NCBI GenBank assembly: GCA_022885665.1
Contig: JAGQDJ010000260.1
Coordinates: forward strand, 1,178,001-1,242,000
Direction: 5' to 3'
From: Triops longicaudatus
Lineage: Eukaryota; Arthropoda; Branchiopoda; Notostraca; Triopsidae
Length of the DNA stretch: 64,000 bases
The position numbers and the translations under genes were made by a program. The notes under the pieces were generated by a model that was not told where the DNA came from, did not search any database, and saw only the letters and a list, made by a program, of their open reading frames with translations. This document shows positions 23,230-34,900 of this stretch, in pieces; the stretch's first letter is position 1, and each line of letters opens with the position of its first letter.

Positions 23230-24722
23230 ACAAAGTCACTGGGAAAAGGATGTTGAAATTCTGAGAGGGAAGGGTGAAGCCCAGGGTTATGGGCTATAGG
23301 AAAGGGCTAAACGCGCAGTCTAGGCCTTCAAGCGTTTTGTCTTGCGATAGGCACGTTGTGTTTGTGACGTCACCTGGAAGGGGACGTATCTCGAATACCT
23401 GAGACATTCCTGATACGACTGATGAAGTGTGTGATACTTAGTATGTGACACTTAATAGTATGCAGTTGATATTGTCGAAGTCCTCTAGGCAACATTCCTT
23501 TCACAGCAGATTAAAAGATAATTAATAAATGGATTTCCTGTCAACTTCAACAACGAAATTTTACCTCTATTGACTAGAACTTTCTCAAGTCAACTAAGTT
23601 CGTTACTGCAGTTCCATAGAAATTCACATTTATAATTGCTCACAAATTTAGCAAAATTAGTATTCTGAGTAAGACAGTCAAGGAAAAAGGTCAGAAACGG
23701 ATTCCTTGGAAACCGCTCGAGGAAGATATTTGCATATATGTTTCTAACTTCCGTTCAAGTGCATACTCTTATTGTTGAGTTTCCGGTGTATTTTTTTAAT
23801 AATAACATCGTACTCAATTGTAGCTTGAGTATTAAATCGAAAAAAACGTTGGGAAAAAGGAATTATCAGGAACCAACATGCACTTTTTTATTTTTAAAAT
23901 GGTCCATAACCATAAAGGGTGATGATACGCATATTTGGTGTATTAGAGCAAATCGAAAGCTACATGACGTTACTGCATTAGCGGGCGTCTACACGCAGCC
24001 CAGATGAGCAATAACTAGGAGCAAGATGGGGCCCTTGAATAATTGGTTCGGAAGCTGTTGGATTGAATTCTGCAACGTTGCAGCATAGCTCGAGTGGTGG
24101 ATCACTTTGACAGTAAAAAGCGCAAATAAGTCCCTCTTTCCAGATTTTTTTTCATAATTTAGATCGTTTATAAGACTTCTGGAGCTAAAAAAAATAATCC
24201 CCATAAACGTGCGTAAAACGTGCTTCTCGGTGGCGAAATACTCAGAATGAAACCATGCATATCCTCGTGTCCAGCCTTGTCATGCCCTCTCTCTTGTTGC
24301 TATTCACTACTTGTCAGCCTTGGAGTGACGCAGCTTGTGTATTGTTGTGACACATAGGCATACTGGGATAAGGACTTTGTCCGTAAATTCTTCGTTATCA
24401 CGCTGGTTGATAAGTTTTCTTGGAAGCATTTAACACTGTGGCACAAACAGCACGAGGGTTTTCCACTTTGCCAAGCAGACTCCGGAAAACTCAGCTCTGA
24501 AACCTGTTCCGTAACATTCAGGGAAATATTCAAGAAGGCAAGAAGTGGGTTAGCTGTCAGACACTGGCTTAGCTGTCATGTATTTGTTATGGAACCAATC
24601 CGGTACATTATCCACGCACAGTAACGGCTATTATGTGTCAAAAGTGGGGGAGTCCAACGGTGTGCTGTTCTTGTGTTTCGAGGGCACTTGAAAGAGGACT
24701 TGAAGGCGCTAAGGTTCAGTTT
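23230..24722. other. Intergenic stretch, no supported gene
   Basis: No frame with a signal peptide, hairpin or recognisable domain. The 77-codon minus-strand frame at 24300-24533 has several cysteines but not the family spacing. Confidence 0.45.
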
Positions 24723-25028
24723 TCATCCAAACTTTACTATTTTCCGGCACAGCATCCGCTTGTCCCGCCGATAGCCTTCAGGACATGTCATTTTGGGTAT
24801 AACACCTCCAATGGAGGCTTGGCTAAGGCTGTTTATATGGTCTTGTGTTTTTTCATCGAGCAGCCCGTCGTCACTGTAATCCAAATCAGGGTCGGTTCCG
24901 TTATTAAACAAACTTGACTCGTCGTTGGTGGTTGCATGTAATGTTAAAACAATTGCAAGCACTGTAATTATGGACACACAAATGAACATTCCCAAGACTA
25001 ACTGCTTCGTTAGAGTAAGTCCAGCCAT
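24723..25028 (-). CDS. CP-G hairpin family protein, membrane-anchored
   Basis: Single-exon 101-residue protein. Instead of a cleavable signal it has an uninterrupted hydrophobic segment at residues about 9-31 (LVLGMFICVSIITVLAIVLT) with Lys at position 8, suggesting a type II anchor with the C terminus outside. The ectodomain has an acidic stretch, an N-glycosylation sequon (NNGT), SIGGVIPKMT and the hairpin CPEGYRRDKRMLCRKIV (cysteines at 82 and 94). The usual Gly before the second cysteine pair position is replaced by Met. Function is unknown. Removal of the hydrophobic segment by signal peptidase cannot be excluded. Confidence 0.72.
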   Translation of the reverse strand: MAGLTLTKQLVLGMFICVSIITVLAIVLTLHATTNDESSLFNNGTDPDLDYSDDGLLDEKTQDHINSLSQASIGGVIPKMTCPEGYRRDKRMLCRKIVKFG

Positions 25029-26484
25029 GTCGAAAACCTTACTGCATTAACACTTGCGAAGTTAGCCCTAAAAATGAGGCAAGCATGTAACGGGATATCA
25101 GCTAGCTGTGCACATATTATTGGAAATTATCCAACGTATTCTTGGAACACGCTTGTGAAATGTTGAACACCACCGGGTTTCTGGGCAGACTGTGAAAGAA
25201 AATGGCGTAGACAAAGATGCCGTCCTGAATTTTCTTATCCGATTCCTTGGTAATTATCTCGGACTTAGACGAGGCGAAGGAACCAACTGCGTGTAGTTTA
25301 GACGGTCACCACCGGTACTGTGAGTTTTAGGTTGGGTTGCTGTAGGTTCACTACCTAAGCCGCGTGGGACCCTCACAAGCAAAGGCTAAAAATATAGAAT
25401 GCATGTCATTTGTTGTCGCTAAACTACTTGTTGGTAAGCTCAACAGAAGAGACAACGCAAGTCAGACAAGACAAGGCTGGAATGCAAGTCGAAATGAGGG
25501 TGTAATTCATGGTGACTCATTCGTCATTCGTGTGAATAGGAAGTTCTCATAGAACAAATCAAGCCTGTAAAGTAAGTGCTCTTAAGAGCAAGGACTTTTT
25601 GAAGCATTGAATATCGACCGCTCTCAGCTGGATTATGATTGGCCTCTTGAATGGAGCACAACACTTATTTCCTTGAAGTAAACTTGTACGTAACACGAGT
25701 AACTGAAATGTTCTCAGAGTCGAGTTGCATCAAATGGATCACGTAACTTCCCCTAGATTCTTGGCTACAGCTTTTACGGCCATTCTTCCGCAAAAAAAAA
25801 GTGTTCAAGTTTCCCAACACAGATGTCTAGCATTCGATTTGCCATTCGTATGAAAAGAATTTATGCTGCTTTAGAAAATAAGTCCTTAGACTCCGAAAGA
25901 AGCTGTTTTGGTGCTTTTTTTTTTTTAATTGACTGACCGCGTAGGCTTTTGCCTATTGCGGTAAAACCGTTATATACAGTCAAGGGAAATACAAAAATAA
26001 ATTAAATAACAAACATATGAACCAAAGGAGGAATGTACTTAGTACACTTGGTGCATTTCATTTTTTCTACCAAAAGTGCACATGTATACTTTGACAGTGC
26101 GTAGGCTACTTTATATATTCCAAACTTGGTAAACGCGTGTGCAATTGACCAAATTGGCCCCCATAAAATTCCTTATAACCCTGCCGGAAAGAGTAGGCTA
26201 TCTATACCCGGTCTCCACTGAGACAGTGACGAAACAGCGAGCGGGAAGCGATTCAATAATTGTAAAAAAAAAAAAATGGGTACCAAAATTCGCAAATAAT
26301 TTTTATTTCACTCTCTTATGCATGTGTGCATTTCAGAGACGAGTAGAACATGGGTATTTAATGCAAATATTTACAGGAAATAACGTTACATTATGAGATG
26401 TTTACCTTCACCACGTACGTAAAAAAATTAGCGGACTTAAATGGAACAGAATGGACTCTCCGCCCAAAGTTAATGGCAAAGGAT
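25029..26484. other. Intergenic stretch, no supported gene
   Basis: Nothing recognisable; several short A or T runs (for example near 25791, 25917 and 26264). Frames at 25364-25552 and 26139-26396 have no supporting features. Confidence 0.5.
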
Positions 26485-26922
26485 TCACAATACACTATCA
26501 GTGGTGCGAAGACTTGTTCGGGTCCGTAATCTTCGACATTTTCCTTTTGGATCGAGTTGGAAACCAGACGGACAGTGTTTTCTCACCTCGAATGTTTGTG
26601 TGCACTTCCCAAGCCGACCACGCTTTTGTCCAGGTGGACAGATAGGGTTTCGAGGAACAGTACCAACGACTGTTGCAGTTTTTGGATGTTCATTGGTTTC
26701 GTTGTTCGTGCCATAACCGTCGTTATGAAGGGTAATGTTAAAATGTAGATTTTGTGTCGCATTGTTTCCAGTTTCCATTATTCCTGCGGAAAGGGTTATG
26801 ATGATAATGACAATGATGACAAGTACTGAGACTAGGCTTGAGATAAGAACGCAATTCTTCGTCCTTCGTGAGACTGTTGCAGTAAACTGGAGGCTCCGTA
26901 GTGCACTTGAAAATGTAGTCAT
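26485..26922 (-). CDS. Double CP-G hairpin protein, membrane-anchored
   Basis: Single-exon 145-residue protein and the largest member of the family. A basic N-terminal region (SRRTK) precedes a hydrophobic anchor at residues about 24-46 (VLISSLVSVLVIIVIIIITL), so a type II topology is likely. The ectodomain has several N-glycosylation sequons (NNAT, FNIT, NNET). Two hairpins in tandem follow, CPPGQKRGRLGKC (95-107) and CPSGFQLDPKGKC (117-129), both with the exact family cysteine spacing. The tail is strongly basic (RRLRTRTSLR). The internal repeat shows that the hairpin is a portable module. A strong TATATAAAA element lies upstream at 27101-27109 on the minus strand. Confidence 0.75.
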   Translation of the reverse strand: MTTFSSALRSLQFTATVSRRTKNCVLISSLVSVLVIIVIIIITLSAGIMETGNNATQNLHFNITLHNDGYGTNNETNEHPKTATVVGTVPRNPICPPGQKRGRLGKCTQTFEVRKHCPSGFQLDPKGKCRRLRTRTSLRTTDSVL

Positions 26923-27100
26923 TTTGGAATACAGGAAAATTTGCTATTGGACTCACACTAAAAATATGTGTTCAATCTTTCAATACTACATAGCACCGCA
27001 CTGAGATAGAATGCTGAAGTAGAAAGCGTTCACGTTAGGTTTTTATTCTCAACAGTGAAACTGAATGGAGGAAACGGGGATTCCCGTAGGGACTTTTTGG

Positions 27101-27109
27101 TTTTATATA
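27101..27109 (-). promoter_or_regulatory. TATA box upstream of the double-hairpin gene
   Basis: Minus-strand TATATAAAA about 180 bp before the start codon at 26922, the best TATA match in the neighbourhood. A CAGTTTCACT initiator-like stretch follows further downstream than ideal. Confidence 0.4.
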
Positions 27110-27512
27110 GGGGGATCCCTTCGCGCACACGTCGAAGGATATGGCAACTCACTTCCATACTTTTTTAATTTTTCTTCTTTCTATGGTGTTTACGTGCGTC
27201 ATATTCTGTAGGCGCAAAACAGAGATCTAACCGCAATTCTTTAATTGCATTAAAACGTTGGTGCAATGGTAAAAAATATAAGAAAATGTAAAATGGAACG
27301 ATAAGTGGAGGACCGTACCTTGTCTCCTGCAAGCTTTAAAAATCATGGCGTCTACCATGCAATATGAAAGACTGAGTTATGCAGACAAATTCCACTTTAA
27401 TTAAACCAAGAACCACTCATTTTTCTACGAAGACTCTTCTAAATCATATTAAGACTATCGACACTACATACCTGTGCATGTGACAAAATAGCTGGATCTA
27501 TTATTGTTTACA

Positions 27513-27718
27513 GTCTAATTCAGTGGTGCCCAACCTACGGCCCGCGAAGGTGCCTCATACGGCCCGCTCATTTATACCGCTCATGTATATCACTGCATAA
27601 TTTCATTTTTAACGTCGGCATGATTCTGGCGAAACCGGAACATTCAGGCCCGCGAGATTTTATTTCATGTCGCGCGCGGCCCTCGGGTGAAAAAAGGTTG
27701 GGCACCACTGGTCTAATT
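27513..27718. mobile_element. hAT-type MITE (190 bp) with target-site duplication
   Basis: The element at 27521-27710 has perfect 16-bp terminal inverted repeats (CAGTGGTGCCCAACCT) and is flanked by the exact 8-bp direct repeat GTCTAATT (27513-27520 and 27711-27718). An 8-bp duplication with CAGTGGTG-type termini is characteristic of hAT transposons. At 190 bp with no coding capacity it is a non-autonomous miniature element. Subterminal GGCCCGC-like motifs are present. Intact ends and duplication suggest a recent insertion. Confidence 0.95.
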
Positions 27719-28935
27719 GGTATTTTCGAGCATTCGGTCATAGACACACTTTCCTAATGACGGATTGATTTGACAGATACCGTAAAGGAGACCAAGGGAT
27801 ACTTATCATATATTAAACTTCAGCACAGTAGAACATATGCAGCCATGAGTTTTGCACACGTCGCTACGCAGAAAGAAGTCGGACCTTACGGTACTTTCTC
27901 AGCCGTGTTAACATGGGATAAAGTTAAAATGCCGTGCAAAGTTAAGACGCAATAACAGAATAAACGAAAAGCTTCAGCTGTGTCTGTAGGATGGTTTTAA
28001 CTCACTGAATTAGGCATTTGTCTTCAAAAGCTTGTAAAAAAAAGTGATTCGTCGAACCTGTCTCCTATAGGAAGCCACACTGGTTGCAAAGTTTAAAATT
28101 TTGAACGATTAAGATCTTACTGGAATGGTTTTCAAAACACGTGCTATCGATGACCGAGGGTAACCCCATAAACGGCCAGTAGATCAGCTTGGTGTTCATT
28201 TTGGAATATTCTCGTTTTCGCGTCATTTCGATTTTACGTGCAATTGAAGATATGACTACCCAAGTATTACGAACTTCTAAGAAATATTCATCGCCTGAGG
28301 TATGCATAAGTCTAACTTTAGCTTACCACTTTCCCTCTAATAGCATTCAGGGTCATATTTGCAGCAGGTCAGGGCAACGTGACAGTCGAACAGCGCGCTC
28401 CTTTTTCGTGATACCTCTACCGGTTAAGCTCGTCACGTAGTAAACAACCAACGTTCGCACGTGATGTAAGTGGCATTTTCGGGAGAAATTTACTTGAGTG
28501 TAGGTTAAAAATTTTTTACTTCTAAAAGTAAGTGTTGTCATTCAGCATTGTCAAACCCAGTTTTCGAATCCGAGCTTCTAACTCCTTTAGCTTGGCATGA
28601 ATCTTTCATTAATTTGTATCTGCACTGGTTTGTTTTCGTGTCCTTCAGGATTGTTTTGAAAATGCCTGGCGAGAAAATCAACTCAAGTGCGTGCTGTGTC
28701 AGGCAACTTTTTCAAAAACACTGGCTGTATCTTTTGCTTCTGCTTGGTGTCCAACTGACTTGAACGCTTTACAAACTGAGCGCTTGCTGTGCTAAAATGG
28801 ACCGAATCAAAGCTTGCCGGTCTTTTTTTTATTATTATTTGCTTAACCTGTTTTCGTCCGCAATGGCTCATCACTTTAAGTTTAACATCAAACATTTAGA
28901 CTGGCCAAGAGTGGAATGGTCTGCATCGAAGTTCA
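27719..28935. other. Region upstream of MAP3K4
   Basis: No supported gene. It probably holds the MAP3K4 promoter and 5' UTR near its right end. Short frames at 28189-28440 and 28548-28763 lack recognisable features. Confidence 0.4.
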
Positions 28936-31900
28936 ATGGCAAGGCAACCTACTTCAGAGCCAGCAACTGTCTCCGTCAATGGCCGTTCTGGAAACTCAGT
29001 AGTTTTTGAAAGCGACGATTCAGAGTCCGATGCTACCGATTCGTACGATGACTGTTACGGACTTACTCCCCCTCAATATAGAGCTTTCAAGTTGTTTAAT
29101 AAGCGAAGAAAAGATACAGCCGGGTAGGCTTTCATCATGGATTTTTTTTAATTACTTCATGGTTTGGCAACGCTAGGCTACTTTTAAGACTGTATTGGCT
29201 ATACATGCTATGTACCGTTTTTTCTGTCTAATCAATCTAATAGTTCTTGCCTCCACAGGTCGACTACTGAGCAAAGAAGCTTAAGATCGAGGAGAAAGCT
29301 TTCCGGGCATGTTCACCTTGATTGCAAATTCAGCGTTCAAGATGGGAGCAGATCAGCTGCCAGTCTAAGTAATCCGCCCAGCTTTAAATGGCAAAGAAAG
29401 TATTGGAATAAAGCAAGAGATTCAGAGCGAACGTGGAAAAGGGCCGCGACAGCCATGTCAGCCATGTCTGCCCCGTTTTCTGTCATTGATGGGGAAGATC
29501 ATAACCACGATAGACAGCATCCCCTTAAAGTAAATATCCTAATCTTTTACTAATTTTGAACCAGCATATTGTACTAATGATCAAGGCTGTTCTTGCACAT
29601 GTTGTATTTCTTTCTGTTTGTTAGTAGTGTTGACGCGGTCTTTGTCATTACGGTCCGTAGTTAGCAATTTCTTTTGATATTTACTTGACGTTCCCGTAAG
29701 GTACCCACAGCTGCTAGCGTAAAAAGTATTGCCTAAACGATTTGTGTGATCTTGAAGGAAATCGAAGTACTGTAGGGAGCAAAACACTGTATACGAGCAA
29801 ATCACAGAGGTCTAATCAGGCCTCTCGATGTTGACTTTTAAATTTCACCGTGTAAGCTAAATGGTTCAAGCCCCTTCACCAGTTAGTGAAGGTAATTCAG
29901 CCCCAAGAGGTACAATTAGTCTTCCGTGCCTTGCTCAGTATGGACTTTTGCCTACCACAGAATATTTTTTTTATTAATGCCACTCTATTTGGGAAACACG
30001 TGGTACTAACACTTCGGTAGTCTATCAAACTTTTCTCGTGAAAAGGGAAGGTATCTAGGGAAAACATTGTCAAGGCTATGCTATCTTCTCTTTCCTTGAA
30101 GCCGGAGTGTGTAAGCAAACTTTATGAATAATAGATGGATTGTCTAGAGGGACAAGCTTTCTTACTTACTTATTCTCCGTGAGGTTGATTGGACTAAGTT
30201 GCTGGGCTCCTAGCCTGTTTAAATTAAGGGCTTGTTCGTGTACTGGAATTTTAAGTGCGAAATGTACTTAAATGACTGAGATTGTGCAATAATCGTGGCC
30301 TTGGCAGGGATTACCTAAGGAAAGGAGGTAGTATAGCAGGAAAGTAGGCGGGGTTTTTGTGTCATTCGTGCACTTCAGAGTTCGTACACGGTCGTGTCGT
30401 TGTGTCATTCCAGTTCACCGTTGTTCATATGCCATTTTCCTGTTTTCTTCCCAGGTTGAAAGTCGGAACCGTTTCTATAGTCTCACCTCACGGCCAGTAA
30501 CGTGTCATAAACGAGATAATCGGCCTCCCACAGCGGAGATCAGCGGTCATCGCAACGCCTCGCAGATCCAAGGCTATCAGGCCGACCGTTTGGAGTTTTA
30601 CAACATTTTCTCGCTCCTGATTCGGTTGGGAAATGCGGAGAAAGCGGACAAAAACTTGAGCAAGCAAAAGAGCGAAGAAGAGTCGTTATGGCAAAATGAA
30701 CTCCGGGACTTACTCTGGCTGGAAATCCAAGCCTGGCGTGCTGGACGAACCTTGCGCCATCAGGACGAATATGTTTGCCAACAGCGTAAGGAAGCGTCGG
30801 CGGTTTTACATAAAATCTTGGAATATCGCTTTAAAACGGAAGATGATACTCGGCATGAAATTTCACCTCAAGTCCACCGAGTGGAACCCAAATTGCCGTG
30901 GTTGTTTCCTGGCCAAGTCTCGGACACTGCCCACGCCACCGATGGCCATTTTTGCTTGAGCGTTTTCTGCGAAGCGTGCAACATTCAGCAGAGTAGAGCC
31001 TTAGTGGAAGTAGAGCAGCTTATCAACGAACTTGACAAGGTAAATAGTCCCACGTACCCGCATAATACGGTTTATCTTAATACTTTAATGACGAATGCGG
31101 ATCTGCGTTAATTAATGTGTCCTCAAGCTGATCATTATCGTTTTGCCCGCTTTTTGTGTAGTTTGCAGTACTACAACTCATTTTGTTGGCGTATGTGTTG
31201 GGTCCACGTGAAATTCGGACAAGATATTGTTGATAACCTAAGACCACATTCCGTGAAAATTGACTGGTTTTATTTGATGCTATCTCATCTACATATGCTG
31301 AACGATTTAGCGTTGTTAGAATTTAAGAATAGAATCTCATGAGCTTCATAAAATGTCAATTTTTTAATGTACAGTATTTTGCGTATACATTTTTTATTTT
31401 TATTTATTTATTTTTTACATGTATTTCATTTTTTTAATATTTTGCGTGGCTTTTTTTAATGTTTTATTATTTTACAGTGGGTGGTCTTTTTCAAGTTACT
31501 AATTACAGTCTATTTTTGCCTACAGGCAATTGAGCTGTATCCGTCGAGTCGCGCGTTCAGTTTGGATCAGCCTTTGTATGGATCAGAGGAATTTCTGGGC
31601 CGCGTCAATGCGTTGTGTCTGTGGTACAATATTACAAAACACCTTCGCCTGAAAGTCGACGTCCTTGGTTCAATGCTGAGACACTTGGGTTCGAAGAATT
31701 TGCCTTGGCCTGTCTGGCCCAAATGGGAAATGGACAATGTCACTGGGGATTCGCGAACAGATAGCATCCTATTAGGTAGAATATTGACAATCATATTATT
31801 ATACTATTAGGTAGAATATTAAAAAGATTTACTTTCTTTTACTCTCAGTCGCCCTAATAAATCACATTCAAATTCTTTTGACTTTTATAGGAATGGAAGA

Positions 31901-34900
31901 AGAGGAGGTCAGTGTGAACGAAAATGAAGGAAGTGCTGATTCACCGCGATGCACTGAGGTACCCTGTCAAAGTAAAATTAAAACAGAGAAAGAAGACGAA
32001 AATGTCATGGAGTCCAGCAATCAAGAGGATGAACCCAAAATGGTGGACGTAGAGACGTTAAAAGAAGGAGCCAATCTTCCTACTAAGACCTTCAGGCGAC
32101 ATTTATCTCGCGTTCGCTTCATGTTTGATGAGCGCAACGGCATGCATCCCAGTGAGGCACTGTCGATAGAAGAATCGCCCACGACACCTGGGATATCATT
32201 TTCTACGTCGCACCCGTTGGCCGTAGCGCTGAATTTGACGCCGAACAGCAATGGTAACCATCCTGGTCCGAGTGATTCGCAGGCGTCGATTGACTCGAGC
32301 GATAGCGGAGTATTTACCCCCCATCATATTGCAGCTACCTCGTCTCCGACTCAGATGGAGTCCGTAATTGGAGCTTCAAAGTACAAATGTTACGTCGAGA
32401 AAGCCCTTAGGACCAAAGGCTTAAAGAAAATGTTACGGTAAAAGGACCGAATTCTTCACTCTTGTTTGTTGATTATAATAATGTATTAATTTATTAATTT
32501 AAACCTATTTTTTGTGAATTTGTTGCATAGCTTGGTTTCCCTTGTTTATACTACTGTAACTCACCACTAGTGTATTTACGAACAATTCGCCAAATGTTAC
32601 TTACTTCCGCTCACTCTGCTTGTTCCTTATTTCTAGGTGGATTGTTCTAGTGCACAGGATGACTATGATTCGAGCCAAAGAAGCATTAAAGCGACCGGAA
32701 GAGCCTGCTATCAACAGATTGCCTAATTCTCCCCCCAGTGGCGCACCCTTGCAGGTATGCTAGTACTCAATAACTTCGTTACGTTTCTTCGTTATTTTCT
32801 TAAAATAACAAATAGGGTGATGGTACCGATGTTTTGGGGACAAATATGGCAGCCCTGTTTGTCGAGGAAGGCATTCATATTCGGAACATGTCCGATGCCG
32901 AGCTTGCTGAACTGCGACGTTATGGGGTTTGTTCTGAAGAAAGCAAAAGCCTTAACCTGCCTTCATTTCGCGGCCTTTACTTATTTTTGTGTCGCATTCC
33001 TTTTGATGTTCTTCACGAATGCTTGTTGATTCGATTGGAGGAAAAACCAGAAGAACCGTCCATGCTTAGTATTCGCCAACTGATCCAAGAATTTCAAGAA
33101 GCTGTGCGATCTGGCATCATTTGCCGTCAAAAGTACCTTGGAGATATGCGTGCAGTATTGTCACCACGAGATGGACAGCTTTATGCGTCCATTGATCGTG
33201 ATCTGGAAGCCTTTGATAAAACCCTCAAGGAAGTCTTGGATGTACGTTTCTGATTTTTGGTGGCATCAGCTGTAGTGTACGAATAGCATCCGTAGCGTAG
33301 TAATTGGTGATCGTCTATTGATAATTGCTGTTTTTCGTTTCTTTTTCCCGTTTCTCTTTATCTTTTGTATAAATTGTGATACCTTGCATGATGAATTGTT
33401 CTTCGTTTACAGGTTTATCTGGACTATTTAGCACGATGGGTAATCATGGGCGATCCTGCGACCGTTACGCAAAAGAATGTCTTAGAACAGGAATGGACTT
33501 TCGCGAAGCAAGTTTGCCCTCATATATTCGGAGGTGAAGCAGCTGCAGGAAACAGTTTCTGGTATGTTAGTAGTGTCTTCTACTCCATAATGTCGAATCT
33601 TTAAAAGCCTGTCATCCATTCACATGAATCGGATATGTTTAAATAATAAAATTATGTTTAATTTACGCATATTAATCGAAAATGCGAAATGCACCGAATA
33701 GAGCTGGATAGTCTTTTTGTTCTCGTGTTGAAAATTTAGGCTGCGAAAGTAGCGAATTCATACTGTTTCTTTATAGTCAAATGGCGAGCTCCGTTTTGAT
33801 GGCTTTGGGAGAGTACTTGAGATGCGGTGTAGACGATTGCTTTGGTGATACCGCCATGAGCGACGATGACTCGGAAGAACAGCTCTCAGACAAGTAAGAT
33901 TAAGATTGATTTCGATTTGTTTCTACTGTTGATATAACGAGTATTGTATTAGACAAGTTGCCTTGATTGCCATGCGACGAATACAGCGGCTCTTCCATAT
34001 GGTTCGCGAACGCGTCCTTCGAGCTGTAGCTTTCGCGAAAGCTCTCCGGAAAGACTTGGAAGTGGCTGCCGAGTTTGACATCTTGATTCCCAGATCAGAA
34101 CTCCTTAAGCGTTTGGAAGAGACCCATCATGTTCGGATTGTGATCCCTCACATTCAAAGTCACATTATCCTGGGTCCTGCGGCGCTCAAAGATTCCAAAG
34201 AGTTGTTGACTCAGTTGTTGGATTTGACGTGTGCCTCAGGGCAATTGCAGATGAATGGCTCTACGGATATGCCTCCTGCACTAAGCCTGCCTATTCCCTG
34301 CAATGCGAATACCAATTTGTTCATGAACGTCGGCGAAAACGACGGATACTTGGTTGTTCTTAAGTACGAGAAAGAAACAGATGAAGAATGTTTGGAACAT
34401 TGGGAAGGAGAAACCATGACGGTACAGCCCACTGCGGAGAATATCCTGTCACTTCAGCACGTAGAGCAAGATGGATTATTGCTGGTGGTTAATAATACAG
34501 CCAGTTTGCCCTCGCGACGGCGACAGTTGCTACAAATCATGGGTGACGCTCTGCGGTTACGACATGAACACCGGCCTTCCAATTACCTTGTGACAGACTC
34601 CCTCAACAATCTGAAAGTAAGTTTTGAGTATTTCCTGATAGTGGCTAGCTTATAATGTAAAAACAGATTTATTTTTATTTTAAAGTAAATTACCAACTGC
34701 CATCTGCATTTGTAGGGATGCGTTCCATAGAAATACCGTGTCAAATTACGAATTTTGAATCTCCGTTACGAAAAAATCAATGTACGGTTGTGAGAAACAA
34801 AACATTATTCTATAATTCGACTGTTCAAGATCATAACCTTTTTTCTTTTGCTCTCCGAAGGGATTCCTTCTGCCTAAGATACTTGCAAATTGGGTTATAA

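Noticed and set aside
24300..24533. Cysteine-containing minus-strand frame within the peptide cluster
   Set aside because: Cysteine spacing does not match the CP-G hairpin and there is no secretion signal.
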